From: Botrimarina colliarenosi
GTDB taxonomy: Bacteria; Planctomycetota; Planctomycetia; Pirellulales; Lacipirellulaceae
Assembly: GCF_007859955.1 (NCBI RefSeq)
Contig: NZ_SJPR01000002.1
Coordinates: forward strand, 234,353-298,352
Direction of reading: 5' to 3'
DNA length: 64,000 nucleotides
In this document: in pieces, positions 1-8,728 of the stretch
Position numbering within the stretch: the first letter of the stretch is position 1
Layout of the letters: every line of letters starts with the position of its first letter
Translations under genes and position numbers: made by a program
The notes under the pieces: generated by a model
The model's input: only the letters and a program-made list of their open reading frames with translations
The model's database searches: none
Told to the model about the DNA's origin: nothing

Positions 1-1194
1 GATCAGCGTCCCCCCGTCGGCCGCGGCGGCCCACGCTTGCTGCAGGGCGACGACGCCCGCAGCCGGTCCGCCCGGGTGCGCCATCACGCCCCCGCCCGCC
101 ATGTAGAGCAGGTCGACCGTCTTCGTGCGGCGGTAGGTTTCGAAGGCTTGGCCCCCCCACTGGCCCGACGAGACGACCGGTAGGACGGGGCGCGTCGCGC
201 CGAGCGGCTCGAGGCACGACGCGATCGATCGGACCACCGAGTCGTCCGGTTCCCAGAACTTGTTCGCGATCCCGTTCACGTGGAGTTGATCGACCCCGGC
301 CAGCCGCCAGAGTTTCTGGTAGGCGGGAAACTCAACGCCCAAGTAGGGGTGTCGCGTCAGCATGCCCCAACCGTTGCGGTGCCCGTGGATCGCCAGCTCG
401 CCGTGCTCGCAAAGCCGTTTAACCGCCGTCAGGCCGACGCTGTTGAGGCTAACCATCGCGCACGTGCCGCCGGCGGCGGCGATTTTATCGTAGTGCCGCA
501 GCATAACGTCGAGGTCGCCGCTCACGTTGAACGCCACCATCACTCGCTTGCCGGTCCGCTCGGCGTGGTCGTTCACGAGCCGCATCACCGCGTCGACGCG
601 TTCGTTGAACGGCGAGTGCGGCGGGTCGGCCATCAGCTCATCGTCTTTGACGAAATCGATACCCGCAGCGATCAGCGGTGAGACCAACTCGGCGGTCTCG
701 TCAGGCGAGAGGCCGACGCTCGGCTTGATGATCGTCCCGATCATCGGACGGTCGTGAACGCCGGTCAGCGCTCGGCAGCCTTCCACCCCGCGTCGTGGCC
801 CGGTGAACGCTTCGAGGAGCGACGCGGGCGCCTCGAAGTCAAGGAGCTTCAGTCCCGTGAAGGCCTTCAGTTCGAACAGGTTGCCTTCGAGCGTTGAAAC
901 GATTGTCGGCAGGTTGGAGCCGAAGTTTTCGGTCGACCAAGAGACGGTGATCTCGCCGCGCTGAAAGCGTTCGCCCGCGACCCCCCCCGGCAGGCTGGGC
1001 GACTCGACGGTCTCGTGGGGCGTTACGTGTTCGACCCGGGCGGCGAAACGCCGCTTGAGCTCTTCGCTCTCGCCCGGGACGGCGACGAAGGTGCCCGACG
1101 ATTGCTCCCCCGCGAGCGTGGCGGCGGCCTGCTCGAGCGACAGCGGGGTTTCGACCCGGTACGTGGCCTGGAGGCGTTCGGTGGTATGGGTCAT
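1..1194 (-). CDS. RuBisCO-like protein (form IV RLP), C-terminus cut by window edge
   Basis: 398 codons are visible and the frame is still open at base 1, so only the last few tens of residues are missing. The large-subunit N-terminal domain (about 1-130) and the TIM barrel (about 140-398) are both present. The metal/carbamate motif GIDFVKDDE gives K183, D185 and E186, equivalent to RuBisCO K201, D203 and E204. K157 in GTIIKPSVG matches K175, but the K177 equivalent is Ser159, so it is not a CO2-fixing RuBisCO. H272-R273 match H294-R295, K312 probably matches K334, and the GGG..HPGG phosphate-binding loop is at 367-376. The ATG (1194) overlaps the permease stop as ATGA, making this the last visible gene of the sugar operon. 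RLPs in D-apiose catabolism act on 3-oxo-isoapionate-4-phosphate (decarboxylase or transcarboxylase/hydrolase); the substrate here is inferred. A DK-MTP enolase role is less likely given the sugar-transport context. Confidence 0.87.
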   Translation of the reverse strand, partial: MTHTTERLQATYRVETPLSLEQAAATLAGEQSSGTFVAVPGESEELKRRFAARVEHVTPHETVESPSLPGGVAGERFQRGEITVSWSTENFGSNLPTIVSTLEGNLFELKAFTGLKLLDFEAPASLLEAFTGPRRGVEGCRALTGVHDRPMIGTIIKPSVGLSPDETAELVSPLIAAGIDFVKDDELMADPPHSPFNERVDAVMRLVNDHAERTGKRVMVAFNVSGDLDVMLRHYDKIAAAGGTCAMVSLNSVGLTAVKRLCEHGELAIHGHRNGWGMLTRHPYLGVEFPAYQKLWRLAGVDQLHVNGIANKFWEPDDSVVRSIASCLEPLGATRPVLPVVSSGQWGGQAFETYRRTKTVDLLYMAGGGVMAHPGGPAAGVVALQQAWAAAADGGTLI

Positions 1195-2177
1195 TCGCTG
1201 GCCCCCCCGGTACGAGTCGCCCGGTCAATCGCGACGGCCGCCAGGATGACGGCGCCCTTGATCACCTGCTGCCAGAACGGTGACACCTCCATCAGCACTA
1301 ACCCGTTGTTCAGAACGCCAATGATGAGACACCCCAGCACCGCCCCGAAAACCGAGCCCCGCCCGCCCGACAACGAGGCGCCCCCGATAACGACCGCCGC
1401 AATCGAGTCCAATTCGTAGGCGATCCCGGCGTTGGGGGTCGCCGAGTCCAGTCGGGCCGCCACCAACACGCCCGCCATCCCCGCCAATCCGCCACACAGA
1501 GTGTAAGCGAGAAACTTCACCCTGCCGACATCGACACCACTTAGTTTAGCAGCCCGCTCTGACCCGCCGACGGCATAAAGATGCAGACCGAACGGCGTCC
1601 GCCGCGTCACCACCGCGAAGACCAGCACCAGCCCGGCGACCACCCAGGCCGGCGTCGGCAACCCAAGGAACCGGCCCGATCCGAGGGCGCCGAACGTCTC
1701 CCCCAGACCGGTGATCGGATGCCCGCCCGTCCAGAGCATGGTCAGCCCGCGGGCGATGCTCAGCATGCCAAGCGTCGCGACAAACGGCGGCAGGCCGAAT
1801 CGGGTGATCGCCGTCCCGTTGAACGCCCCGCAGAGCAGTCCCACAACGATCCCTACCGCCACGGCGCCGGCGGCGGTGAACTCAAGGTGGGAGCCAATCG
1901 CGGCGATGTCGACGCCGTTCTTCAACATCCCCGCGGCCACAGCGCCCGACAGGGCGAGGACCGAGCCGACCGACAGATCGATCCCGCCCGCGACGATGAC
2001 CAGTGTCATCCCGATCGACAGGCAAAGATTCACCGAGATCTGCCGCAGGACATTGACGCCGTTGTCGGGGGTCCAGAACGAGTCGGTCGCCAACGACAAG
2101 CCGATGACAAGCACCACCAGGGCGGCGATCGCTTGCAGCTTGGCGGCGCGGGCGCCGAGGCTTGGACGGTCGGTCAT
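1191..2177 (-). CDS. Sugar ABC transporter permease, RbsC/XylH (CUT2) family
   Basis: A 328-residue integral membrane protein with 8-10 hydrophobic segments. It carries the family signature GGIDLSVGSVLALSGA in the second or third helix, and GGASLSGGRGS late in the protein, as in RbsC. The length is normal for the family. It forms the inner-membrane channel of a ribose/xylose/AI-2-type importer. It is the third transporter component of the operon, overlapping the ATPase (2174-2177) and the RuBisCO-like gene (1191-1194) by 4 bases at each end, so translation is probably coupled. CUT2 importers carry pentoses, branched sugars and deoxy-sugars; the actual substrate cannot be read from the permease. 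Confidence 0.93.
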   Translation of the reverse strand: MTDRPSLGARAAKLQAIAALVVLVIGLSLATDSFWTPDNGVNVLRQISVNLCLSIGMTLVIVAGGIDLSVGSVLALSGAVAAGMLKNGVDIAAIGSHLEFTAAGAVAVGIVVGLLCGAFNGTAITRFGLPPFVATLGMLSIARGLTMLWTGGHPITGLGETFGALGSGRFLGLPTPAWVVAGLVLVFAVVTRRTPFGLHLYAVGGSERAAKLSGVDVGRVKFLAYTLCGGLAGMAGVLVAARLDSATPNAGIAYELDSIAAVVIGGASLSGGRGSVFGAVLGCLIIGVLNNGLVLMEVSPFWQQVIKGAVILAAVAIDRATRTGGASE

Positions 2178-3745
2178 GCGATCCTCCGCCGACTCGTGTC
2201 AGGAAACGCGGCGGTGAGAAGCTGCTGCTCGTCCGCAGCGCCACGGGCGAACTCCGCCGTCAAACGTCCTTCGCACATGACCAGGACCCGATCCGCCATC
2301 GCTAGCACCTCGGGCGCCTCGGACGAGACGACCAGCACCGCGAGACCGTCGTCGGCGAGCTCGCGGATCAGTTGGTACACCTCGTGCTTGGCGCCGACAT
2401 CGATCCCGCGCGTCGGCTCGTCGAGCAGCAAGACCTTCGGTTGGGTCGCTAGCTGTTTGGCGAGCACCACCTTCTGCTGATTGCCGCCGCTTAGCAGACG
2501 GACCGGCTGTCGCAGCGATGGCGTGCGGAGGCGGAGACGATCCGCGAACGACTGGGTCAACCTCCGCCGGGCCGGTTCGTCGATAAGCCCGAATCGACAG
2601 AACCGGTCGAGGCACGCTAGCGTGACGTTCTCGGTGACGTCGCCGCCCAAAATGAGACCCGCCCCTTTACGATCCTCGGGCGTCAGCGCGAGGCCGGCTC
2701 GGTAGGCGTCCAGCGGCGAACGGATCGCGACCTCGACCCCGTCGATCGCGATCAGGCCGCTCGTGTGTTGGGGATGGACGCCGAAGATCGCTTCGAGCAG
2801 CTCGGTGCGACCCGCCCCCATCAAGCCGAACAGGCCGACAACCTCGCCACGGCCGACGACGAAGCTGCATCGATCGACCCGCCGGGCGGAGTCCTTCGAC
2901 GCGCGGCGGAGCGTCAGGTTACGCACCGAGAGGACGGTCTCACGCCGCTGCGTCGCCGTCGCCGCCGGGCTGACCGGGGCGTCGCGGCCGATCATGTGGC
3001 GGATCAGCTCGGGCCGCGAGAGACCGGCGAAGGGCCGTTCGCAGACGAAGCTCCCGTCGCGGAACACCGTAACGTCGTCGGCGATCTCGTCGAGTTCATC
3101 GAATCGGTGGGTGATGTAGGCCAGAGCCACCCCCTCGGCTTTGAGCTGGCCGATGAGCCGGAAGAGCGTCTCGGTCTCTTGCGCGGTGAGGGCGGACGTC
3201 GGTTCGTCGAGGATCAACACGCGCGACCGCTGCGAGAGGGCCTTGCCGATCTCAATGACCTGTTGCGTCGCGACCGATAACTCGCCGACCTTCTGATTGG
3301 GTTCGATCCGCAGGCCGACACGCTCGAGGATCGCGCCGGCTTCACGCCGCATCCGGCCGCGATCGACCAGCCCTAGGGTTCCGCGTGGCTCGCGGCCGAG
3401 GAACAGGTTTTCCGCGACACTCAGGTTGTCGGCCAGGTTGAGCTCTTGGTGGATAATCGCGATCCCCGCCTGTTGCGACTCCAGCGGGGTGCGGAACTGA
3501 ACCGCGGCGCCGTCGAGAAGCACCTCGCCCTCGTCGGGGGCGAACACCCCGGCGAGGATATTCATCAAGGTCGACTTGCCGGCGCCGTTCTCCCCCATCA
3601 AGGCGTTGAGACGCCCGGGGCGTAGCTGGATGCCGGCGCCGTCCAGCGCGCGGACGCCGGGGAACGTCTTCACGATCCCGCGCGCCTCGAGCAAAGGCGC
3701 CGAGGAAACGACGGCCGGCGGCGGCGTTGGCGATGCGTCCGTCAC
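2174..3745 (-). CDS. Sugar ABC transporter ATPase, RbsA/XylG type (two fused nucleotide-binding domains)
   Basis: A 523-residue duplicated ATPase. The first domain has Walker A GENGAGKST (51-59) and Walker B LILDEPTSAL. The second has a degenerate P-loop GLMGAGRTE, a clean signature LSGGNQQKV and Walker B LLLDEPTRGI, the normal asymmetry in this family. The open frame extends upstream to 3817, but the GTG at 3745 overlaps the stop of the DUF2291 gene as GTGA and leaves a short Pro/Ala-rich leader before the conserved LLEARGIVKTFPG, so 3745 is chosen. It powers the CUT2 importer encoded on both sides. Confidence 0.93.
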   Translation of the reverse strand: MTDASPTPPPAVVSSAPLLEARGIVKTFPGVRALDGAGIQLRPGRLNALMGENGAGKSTLMNILAGVFAPDEGEVLLDGAAVQFRTPLESQQAGIAIIHQELNLADNLSVAENLFLGREPRGTLGLVDRGRMRREAGAILERVGLRIEPNQKVGELSVATQQVIEIGKALSQRSRVLILDEPTSALTAQETETLFRLIGQLKAEGVALAYITHRFDELDEIADDVTVFRDGSFVCERPFAGLSRPELIRHMIGRDAPVSPAATATQRRETVLSVRNLTLRRASKDSARRVDRCSFVVGRGEVVGLFGLMGAGRTELLEAIFGVHPQHTSGLIAIDGVEVAIRSPLDAYRAGLALTPEDRKGAGLILGGDVTENVTLACLDRFCRFGLIDEPARRRLTQSFADRLRLRTPSLRQPVRLLSGGNQQKVVLAKQLATQPKVLLLDEPTRGIDVGAKHEVYQLIRELADDGLAVLVVSSEAPEVLAMADRVLVMCEGRLTAEFARGAADEQQLLTAAFPDTSRRRIA

Positions 3746-4365
3746 GGAACCTCCACCAGGACCGGTGAGAGCTCGAGCGGCCCCCGCCAGCGGGCCGGGC
3801 TCGAGACCTTCGCACACCCCGCGAAACGGAGCGTCTCGCCAACCTGGGCGTCAACGAGTAGCACCACGGCCCGCTCTTCGGCCAGCCGGTTGATCTCGTT
3901 AGCCAGGTCGTTGCCGTCGCGAGACGTGGGGGGCCGCGGCTCGGCGCCGGCGCCGACCGCGTCGCGGATGGTCGAACCGAAAACGGGGCCGGTCCGCAGC
4001 AAGACCACGCCCGCTGGCGTCAATCGAAGGAGCACCCCGGCGGTGGTCTTATCGACGACCTTGCCGCGTCCTTGGATGAAGAGATCAAAGCCCTTGCCGA
4101 CCCCCTTGCGGATACCGAACCGCTCGCCCGCTTCGGCGGGGTCGTCGGCCATCGCCGTCGCGACGAGCGCCGCGTCATCCGCGCCGGCGATCGCTGCTCC
4201 AAGCCGATCGGTCCAGAACGCTGTCGCCGCGACGGCGGCGTCGTACCCTTCCGCCTGCGCCGGGTTGGACCCGCCCAAGGGGACGAGGCGTACGAGCGGG
4301 AAGAAATAGAGCGCTGTGCCGATCACCGCGAGGGCGACAAGCCGCGTGGCGAGGTGACCACTCAT
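3742..4365 (-). CDS. DUF2291 family protein associated with CUT2 sugar transporters
   Basis: A 207-residue protein with one N-terminal hydrophobic anchor (about 8-25) and a periplasmic domain with the DUF2291 pattern, including FGIRKGVGKGFDLFIQGRGK and a C-terminal VGETLRFAGC segment. DUF2291 proteins are repeatedly encoded between the binding protein and the ATPase of RbsB-type importers, exactly as here, but their role is not established; an accessory of the importer is the usual guess. The ATG follows the binding-protein stop by 3 bases, and its stop overlaps the ATPase GTG. Confidence 0.75.
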   Translation of the reverse strand: MSGHLATRLVALAVIGTALYFFPLVRLVPLGGSNPAQAEGYDAAVAATAFWTDRLGAAIAGADDAALVATAMADDPAEAGERFGIRKGVGKGFDLFIQGRGKVVDKTTAGVLLRLTPAGVVLLRTGPVFGSTIRDAVGAGAEPRPPTSRDGNDLANEINRLAEERAVVLLVDAQVGETLRFAGCAKVSSPARWRGPLELSPVLVEVP

Positions 4366-4368
4366 CGA

Positions 4369-5364
4369 CTACTCCTTCGAACCGTAGGCGGCGTAGTCTT
4401 CGATGTTGTCACGGGTCACTAGCTCCACCGCCACCGGCGTCTTCTGGACGAAGTCGCGGCGACCCTTGATCCACTCATCAGCAAACTCGGCGGCTTGCCG
4501 CGCCATGGTCTTTGGGAATTGCATCGCCGTCGCGACAATTTTTCCGGCGCGGATTGAATCGATCACGTCGGCCGCCCCATCGAAACCGAAGACCTTGATC
4601 TGGTCGGCTAAGCCGGCGGTGTTCACGGCCTGGAACGCTCCCATCGCCATAGCGTCGTTGCCGCAGAAGATCGCGTCGATGTCGGGGTTCGATTGGAGGA
4701 TCGACTCGGTCACCTCGAGCGCCTTGGAGCGATCAAAGTTAGCCGTCTGTTGCGCGACCATCTCGAGCCCGGGGAAGCGATCCACCACGTTATGGAACCC
4801 GTCGGAGCGATTGCCCGTGTTATTATCGCCGCTAAGGCCGAGCAGCTCGACGTATTTGCCCTCCTCGCCGACGGTCTCGACGAAGTACTGGCCGAGCTCG
4901 ACGCAGCCGGCGTAATTGTCCGAAAGGATTTGCGCGACTGCGGCGTCATCGGCGTTGATCTCTCGATCGATACAGAAGACCGGCACGCCCCGCTCCTTAG
5001 CTTTACGGACCGCCGCGACCGATCCGTCCGCGTCGGTCGCGTTCAGCAGCACCGCGTCGTAGCCGGCGGCGAGCAGGTTGTCGAAGTGCGAAGCCTCCAT
5101 CGCCGGGTCGTTCTGCGAATCGAAGATGACCGCTTCGTGGCCGAGCTCTTCGGCCCGCGCCTTTGCCGTTTCGGCCAGGACGACGAACCAAGGGTTGTTG
5201 AGCGTCGAAACCACGACCGCGACGCGGCCCTTGCCGTCGGAGGGCTTCTTTGCCGTGGAGGCGTCGGCGCTGTCTTCTTGGTTGCAGCCGGCCGAGAAGG
5301 CCGCGAACAGTCCGAGCAAGAGGGCAGGCACGCCGTGTGGCCAAGCGAGGGGGCGAGTGCTCAT
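4369..5364 (-). CDS. Periplasmic sugar-binding lipoprotein, RbsB/XylF family
   Basis: A 331-residue type I periplasmic binding protein. The N-terminal hydrophobic stretch ends in a lipobox (FSAGC, Cys27), so the mature protein is a lipoprotein facing the periplasm. The body has the RbsB pattern: [11 protein letters not shown] at strand 1, [11 protein letters not shown] in the hinge region and [14 protein letters not shown] near the C-terminus. It is the substrate-recognition part of the ABC importer and sits between the sugar kinase and DUF2291. In the published apiose work, binding proteins of this class were the entry point to the pathway, so this protein is the most direct handle on the sugar imported. 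Confidence 0.92.
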   Translation of the reverse strand: MSTRPLAWPHGVPALLLGLFAAFSAGCNQEDSADASTAKKPSDGKGRVAVVVSTLNNPWFVVLAETAKARAEELGHEAVIFDSQNDPAMEASHFDNLLAAGYDAVLLNATDADGSVAAVRKAKERGVPVFCIDREINADDAAVAQILSDNYAGCVELGQYFVETVGEEGKYVELLGLSGDNNTGNRSDGFHNVVDRFPGLEMVAQQTANFDRSKALEVTESILQSNPDIDAIFCGNDAMAMGAFQAVNTAGLADQIKVFGFDGAADVIDSIRAGKIVATAMQFPKTMARQAAEFADEWIKGRRDFVQKTPVAVELVTRDNIEDYAAYGSKE

Positions 5365-5391
5365 AGAAAGCGGATAGAGAGGAGGTAAGGA

Positions 5392-6867
5392 CTAAAGGAC
5401 CCGCGCGACGGCTCGACGCCATCCTGCGAGCAAATCGTGCGATTGGGACGCCGGAATCGCCGGCATGAATTGACGGCAGGGACGGGGCAGCTCACGGAGG
5501 TCGTCGAGCGAAGCGACCCAGCCGAGCCCGAGCTTGCCCGCCAGAGCGGCGCCGATCGCCGAGAGGTTTGATTCCTCGGTCGCATTCAACTCGCAGCCGG
5601 CGTAGTCGGCGACGAGTTGCATCAGCAGCCCGTTCCTGGTGGGACCGCCGTCGACTTGAAGCGCGCGTGGCTCGACGCCACTCGATGAGAGCGAGGCGAG
5701 CACGTCGGCGACTTGGTAAGCGATCGATTCGAGCGCCGCCCGGACGACGTGCGCGCGATTGGTGAAGCCCGACATGCCGATAAGGGCGGCGCGGGCGTCG
5801 GCGTTCCAGTAGGGGGCGCCCATGCCCGAGAAGGCCGGCACTAGATAAACGCCTTCGGAACTCTCAACGGACGACGCCAACGGCTCGACCTCGTCGAACG
5901 TCGCGATCAGGCCCAGCTGGTCCTTCAGCCAAGACAAGGTCGCCGCCGAGTAATTGATGAGCCCCTCCCACGCATAGGTCGACCTGCCATCAACTACCCA
6001 AGCGAGCGCCGTGATGGCGCCCTGCGGGGGCGAGCGGAACTCATGCCCGATGTTCAGCAAGACCGACGTGCCGCTGCCGAACGTCGCCTTGACGTCGCCG
6101 GGGGCGTAGCAACGCTGGGCAAAGAGCGACGCCTGCGAATCGCCCATGACGCCACAAATCGGAACGGCGCACGGCAACGCCCCGCCAAGGTCGGTTTCGC
6201 CGAAATTGGCCGAGCTCTCACGAATCTCCGGGAGGCACTCGATGGGCGTCTCGAAAAGCTCGCATAACGCCGGGTCCCAACGCCGCTGCGTGACGTCCAT
6301 GAGCAGCGTGCGGCTGGCGTTGGTCGCATCCGTGGCGAACGTCCGCCCGCCGGTGAGCCGATGGACTAGATAGCAGTCAACCGTGCCGACGCAGGCAACG
6401 CCGCGGCGGATAGCGCCGGCAATGACGTCGCGTTGCCGTAACGTCCAGGTGATCTTTGGTCCGGAAAAGTACGAGTCGATACGAAGACCTGTCTTGGCGG
6501 CGACCAGACCCTCGCCCCCGGCGTCACGCAGCTCCTGGCAGATCGCGTCACCGCGGCGGCACTGCCACACGACCGCGTTGTCGAGCGGCTCTCCCGATTG
6601 CCGATCGAAGACAACAAAAGTCTCACGCTGGTTGGTGATCGCCACGCCACCGACCTCGGCGAGCTTGTCGCGGTTCCGTTCGCAAAGCGTCTTCGTCGTC
6701 TGGACGACGTTGTTCCAGATCTCGGCGGCGTCGTGTTCGACCCAACCGGGCTGCGGATAGTGCTGCCGATGGTCGGCGGAGCAAGCGTCGATAACCTGGC
6801 CATGGGCATCAACGAGCAGCGCTTTGGTCGCCGAGGTGCTCTGGTCGATGGCGATCTGATAGCTCAC
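5392..6867 (-). CDS. FGGY-family carbohydrate kinase (apulose/ribulose/glycerol kinase-like)
   Basis: 491 residues, typical for FGGY kinases. The N-terminal phosphate-binding loop reads AIDQSTSATKALLVD. ITNQRETFVVFD and VVWQCRRGD follow, as in glycerol kinases. GVMGDSQASLFAQ contains the catalytic Asp, and DGGPTRNGLLMQ forms the C-terminal nucleotide site. The open frame extends to 7146, but the GTG at 6867 overlaps the transketolase stop (GTGA) and starts immediately before the conserved N-terminus. FGGY members phosphorylate ketoses and polyols. Coupling to a split transketolase and an isomerase fits a ketose kinase such as D-apulose kinase (AplK). L-fuculokinase or ribulokinase remain possible. 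Confidence 0.88.
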   Translation of the reverse strand: MSYQIAIDQSTSATKALLVDAHGQVIDACSADHRQHYPQPGWVEHDAAEIWNNVVQTTKTLCERNRDKLAEVGGVAITNQRETFVVFDRQSGEPLDNAVVWQCRRGDAICQELRDAGGEGLVAAKTGLRIDSYFSGPKITWTLRQRDVIAGAIRRGVACVGTVDCYLVHRLTGGRTFATDATNASRTLLMDVTQRRWDPALCELFETPIECLPEIRESSANFGETDLGGALPCAVPICGVMGDSQASLFAQRCYAPGDVKATFGSGTSVLLNIGHEFRSPPQGAITALAWVVDGRSTYAWEGLINYSAATLSWLKDQLGLIATFDEVEPLASSVESSEGVYLVPAFSGMGAPYWNADARAALIGMSGFTNRAHVVRAALESIAYQVADVLASLSSSGVEPRALQVDGGPTRNGLLMQLVADYAGCELNATEESNLSAIGAALAGKLGLGWVASLDDLRELPRPCRQFMPAIPASQSHDLLAGWRRAVARVL

Positions 6868-7880
6868 AACGCCACCCCGGCCGCGTCGAGAGCGCGGCTC
6901 GCCCGGTCGGCGAGCCCTTCCATCGAGAGCCCGTACCGGCGGAAGATGTCGGCTTGGCTCCCGGTGTAGGTGTCTTCGTCGGGAATCGCTGTCGCCCGGA
7001 AGACCGGCGTGACTCCCGACCCCAGCAGCAACGCGGCGACCGCGTCGCCGAGGCCGCCGTGGACAGAGTGCTCTTCCGCGGTGACGACCGCCCGACAGCC
7101 GCGGCAGGCGGCGAGGATCGCCGTTTCGTCGAGCGGCTTGACGCACGGGACGCTCAGCACGGTCGTTTCGACGCCTTGCTCGGCCAGCCGGTCGGCGGCG
7201 AGCAGGCAGTGGATGACCGTCTCGCCGGTCGCGATGAAGGCGACGTCGTCGCCCTGCCGGAGGAGGGAGGCGTCACGCGGGTCGTTCGGCGCCGGCGCAC
7301 TCGCCAGGTCGTAGAGCGGCGCTTTGCCGAAACGCAGGTAGACCGGCCGGTCGTGGTGCGCCGCCCATCGGACGGCTGTCTGCGCCTCGCGGTTGTCGGC
7401 GGGGGCGACGACGGTCACGTTGTGGATCGCCCGCAGCGCCGCGAAGTCGTGCAGCGAGTGGTGCGTGCTCCCCAAGGCGCCGTAGCTGACGCCGGCGCTG
7501 ATCCCGACGAGCGTGACCGGCATGTCGGAATAGCAGACGTCGTTTTTGATCTGTTCGAGCGAGCGGGTCGCCAAGAAGCAAGCGGGTGAGACGGCGAACA
7601 CGGTCTTGCCGGCCGACGCGAGCCCCGCCGAGACGCCGATGAGGTTTTGTTCCGCGATGCCGACCTCGACGATCTGCCGCGGCAGCGCGTCGCCGAAAGG
7701 CTTGAGCTTGCCCGAGCCGCGAGAGTCGCTCGTGACGGCCAGGACGTTGTGGTCCGGCGTGGCGATCTCGAGCAGCGTGTCGGCGAACACCTCGAGGTTG
7801 GCCCGGCCGAGCCGCAGGCCCAGGCGCTTGGCCCGCGCGACGGCTTCTTCGGAGTAGAGGCTGGGAGCGGGGGCGCTCAT
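6864..7880 (-). CDS. Transketolase C-terminal subunit (pyrimidine-binding plus C-terminal domains)
   Basis: 338 residues covering the transketolase/DXS pyrimidine domain (about 25-190) and C-terminal domain (about 205-330). The catalytic Glu that activates TPP lies in VEVGIAEQNLIG, and SYGALGSTHHSLHD provides the conserved His region. It pairs with the upstream gene, whose stop overlaps this ATG (7877-7880), to make one split transketolase. Split transketolases beside an FGGY kinase and a sugar importer are the layout of apulose-4-phosphate transketolase (AptA/AptB), which transfers a two-carbon unit to an acceptor such as glyceraldehyde-3-phosphate. Housekeeping pentose-phosphate transketolase is less likely because that enzyme is normally a single chain. 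Confidence 0.9.
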   Translation of the reverse strand: MSAPAPSLYSEEAVARAKRLGLRLGRANLEVFADTLLEIATPDHNVLAVTSDSRGSGKLKPFGDALPRQIVEVGIAEQNLIGVSAGLASAGKTVFAVSPACFLATRSLEQIKNDVCYSDMPVTLVGISAGVSYGALGSTHHSLHDFAALRAIHNVTVVAPADNREAQTAVRWAAHHDRPVYLRFGKAPLYDLASAPAPNDPRDASLLRQGDDVAFIATGETVIHCLLAADRLAEQGVETTVLSVPCVKPLDETAILAACRGCRAVVTAEEHSVHGGLGDAVAALLLGSGVTPVFRATAIPDEDTYTGSQADIFRRYGLSMEGLADRASRALDAAGVAL

Positions 7881-8728
7881 GATCGGGCCTCCGTGAGTCC
7901 GGCCGTGGCGGCGTCAAGTTCGGCCAGGGCGGATTTGTACTCGGCCTCGCTGGGCACGCCGTGGTGCCATTTCACGACGCCTTCCATGAAGGAGACGCCC
8001 CGGCCCTTGGTGGTGTTGGCGATCACGCAAGTCGGCTTTCCCGTCACGGCAGGCCCCGAGAACGCCTCGGTAATCGCGGCCAGATCATGGCCGTCGATCG
8101 AGACGACGCCCCAGCCGAAGCTTGCGAACTTTTCATCGAGCGGGGCGTTGCTACAGACGTCGCGCGTGGCGCCGGTGATCTGCAGCGTGTTGTGGTCGAT
8201 GATCGCCGTCAGGTTGTCGAGCGCGTAGTGCGATGCGCACATGGCGGCTTCCCAGTTGGACCCCTCCGCGAGTTCGCCGTCGCCCAGCAACGTGAAAACG
8301 CGGTACGACGCTTGGTCGAGCTTGCCGGCCATCGCCATTCCGACCGAAATCGACAAGCCATGACCCAGCCCGCCGGTGTTCATCTCGATGCCGGGGACTT
8401 TGCGGGTGGGGTGACCGACAAACGGCGACCCGCCGCAGCAGAGGGTGTCGAGCCCCTCGGGGGGGAAGAACCCCCGCTCGGCGAGCACCACGTAGAGCGC
8501 TTCGACCGAGTGGCCCTTGCTCTGAACGTAGCGGTCACGATCGGGATGCCGCGCGGTCTCTGGCGTGACGTTGAGGACGCGGTTGTAGAGAACGTTAAGA
8601 ATGTCGATGCACGAAAGGCTGCCGCCGGTGTGGCCGGCGCCGGCGTGCTTGATGATCCGCAATAAATCGCGTCGGTACGCGACACTCTTACGCCGCAGAT
8701 CGTCGTCGGAAAGGGCAGGGGAGGTCAC
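7877..8728 (-). CDS. Transketolase N-terminal subunit (TPP pyrophosphate-binding)
   Basis: 283 residues equivalent to the first domain of transketolase. HAGAGHTGGSLS near residue 30 holds the substrate/TPP His, and the TPP motif starts GDGELAEG and closes about 30 residues later with IIDHN, binding Mg-TPP. GGLGHGLSISVGMA is also conserved. The frame is open to 8761, but the GTG at 8728 overlaps the isomerase stop as GTGA, so 8728 is taken. It forms the alpha half of the split transketolase with the next gene. Confidence 0.9.
   Translation of the reverse strand: MTSPALSDDDLRRKSVAYRRDLLRIIKHAGAGHTGGSLSCIDILNVLYNRVLNVTPETARHPDRDRYVQSKGHSVEALYVVLAERGFFPPEGLDTLCCGGSPFVGHPTRKVPGIEMNTGGLGHGLSISVGMAMAGKLDQASYRVFTLLGDGELAEGSNWEAAMCASHYALDNLTAIIDHNTLQITGATRDVCSNAPLDEKFASFGWGVVSIDGHDLAAITEAFSGPAVTGKPTCVIANTTKGRGVSFMEGVVKWHHGVPSEAEYKSALAELDAATAGLTEARS

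Noticed and set aside
981..988. Run of eight C in the RuBisCO-like gene as a possible frameshift
   Set aside because: Codon reading is continuous through the run, and conserved sequence follows in the same frame on both sides.
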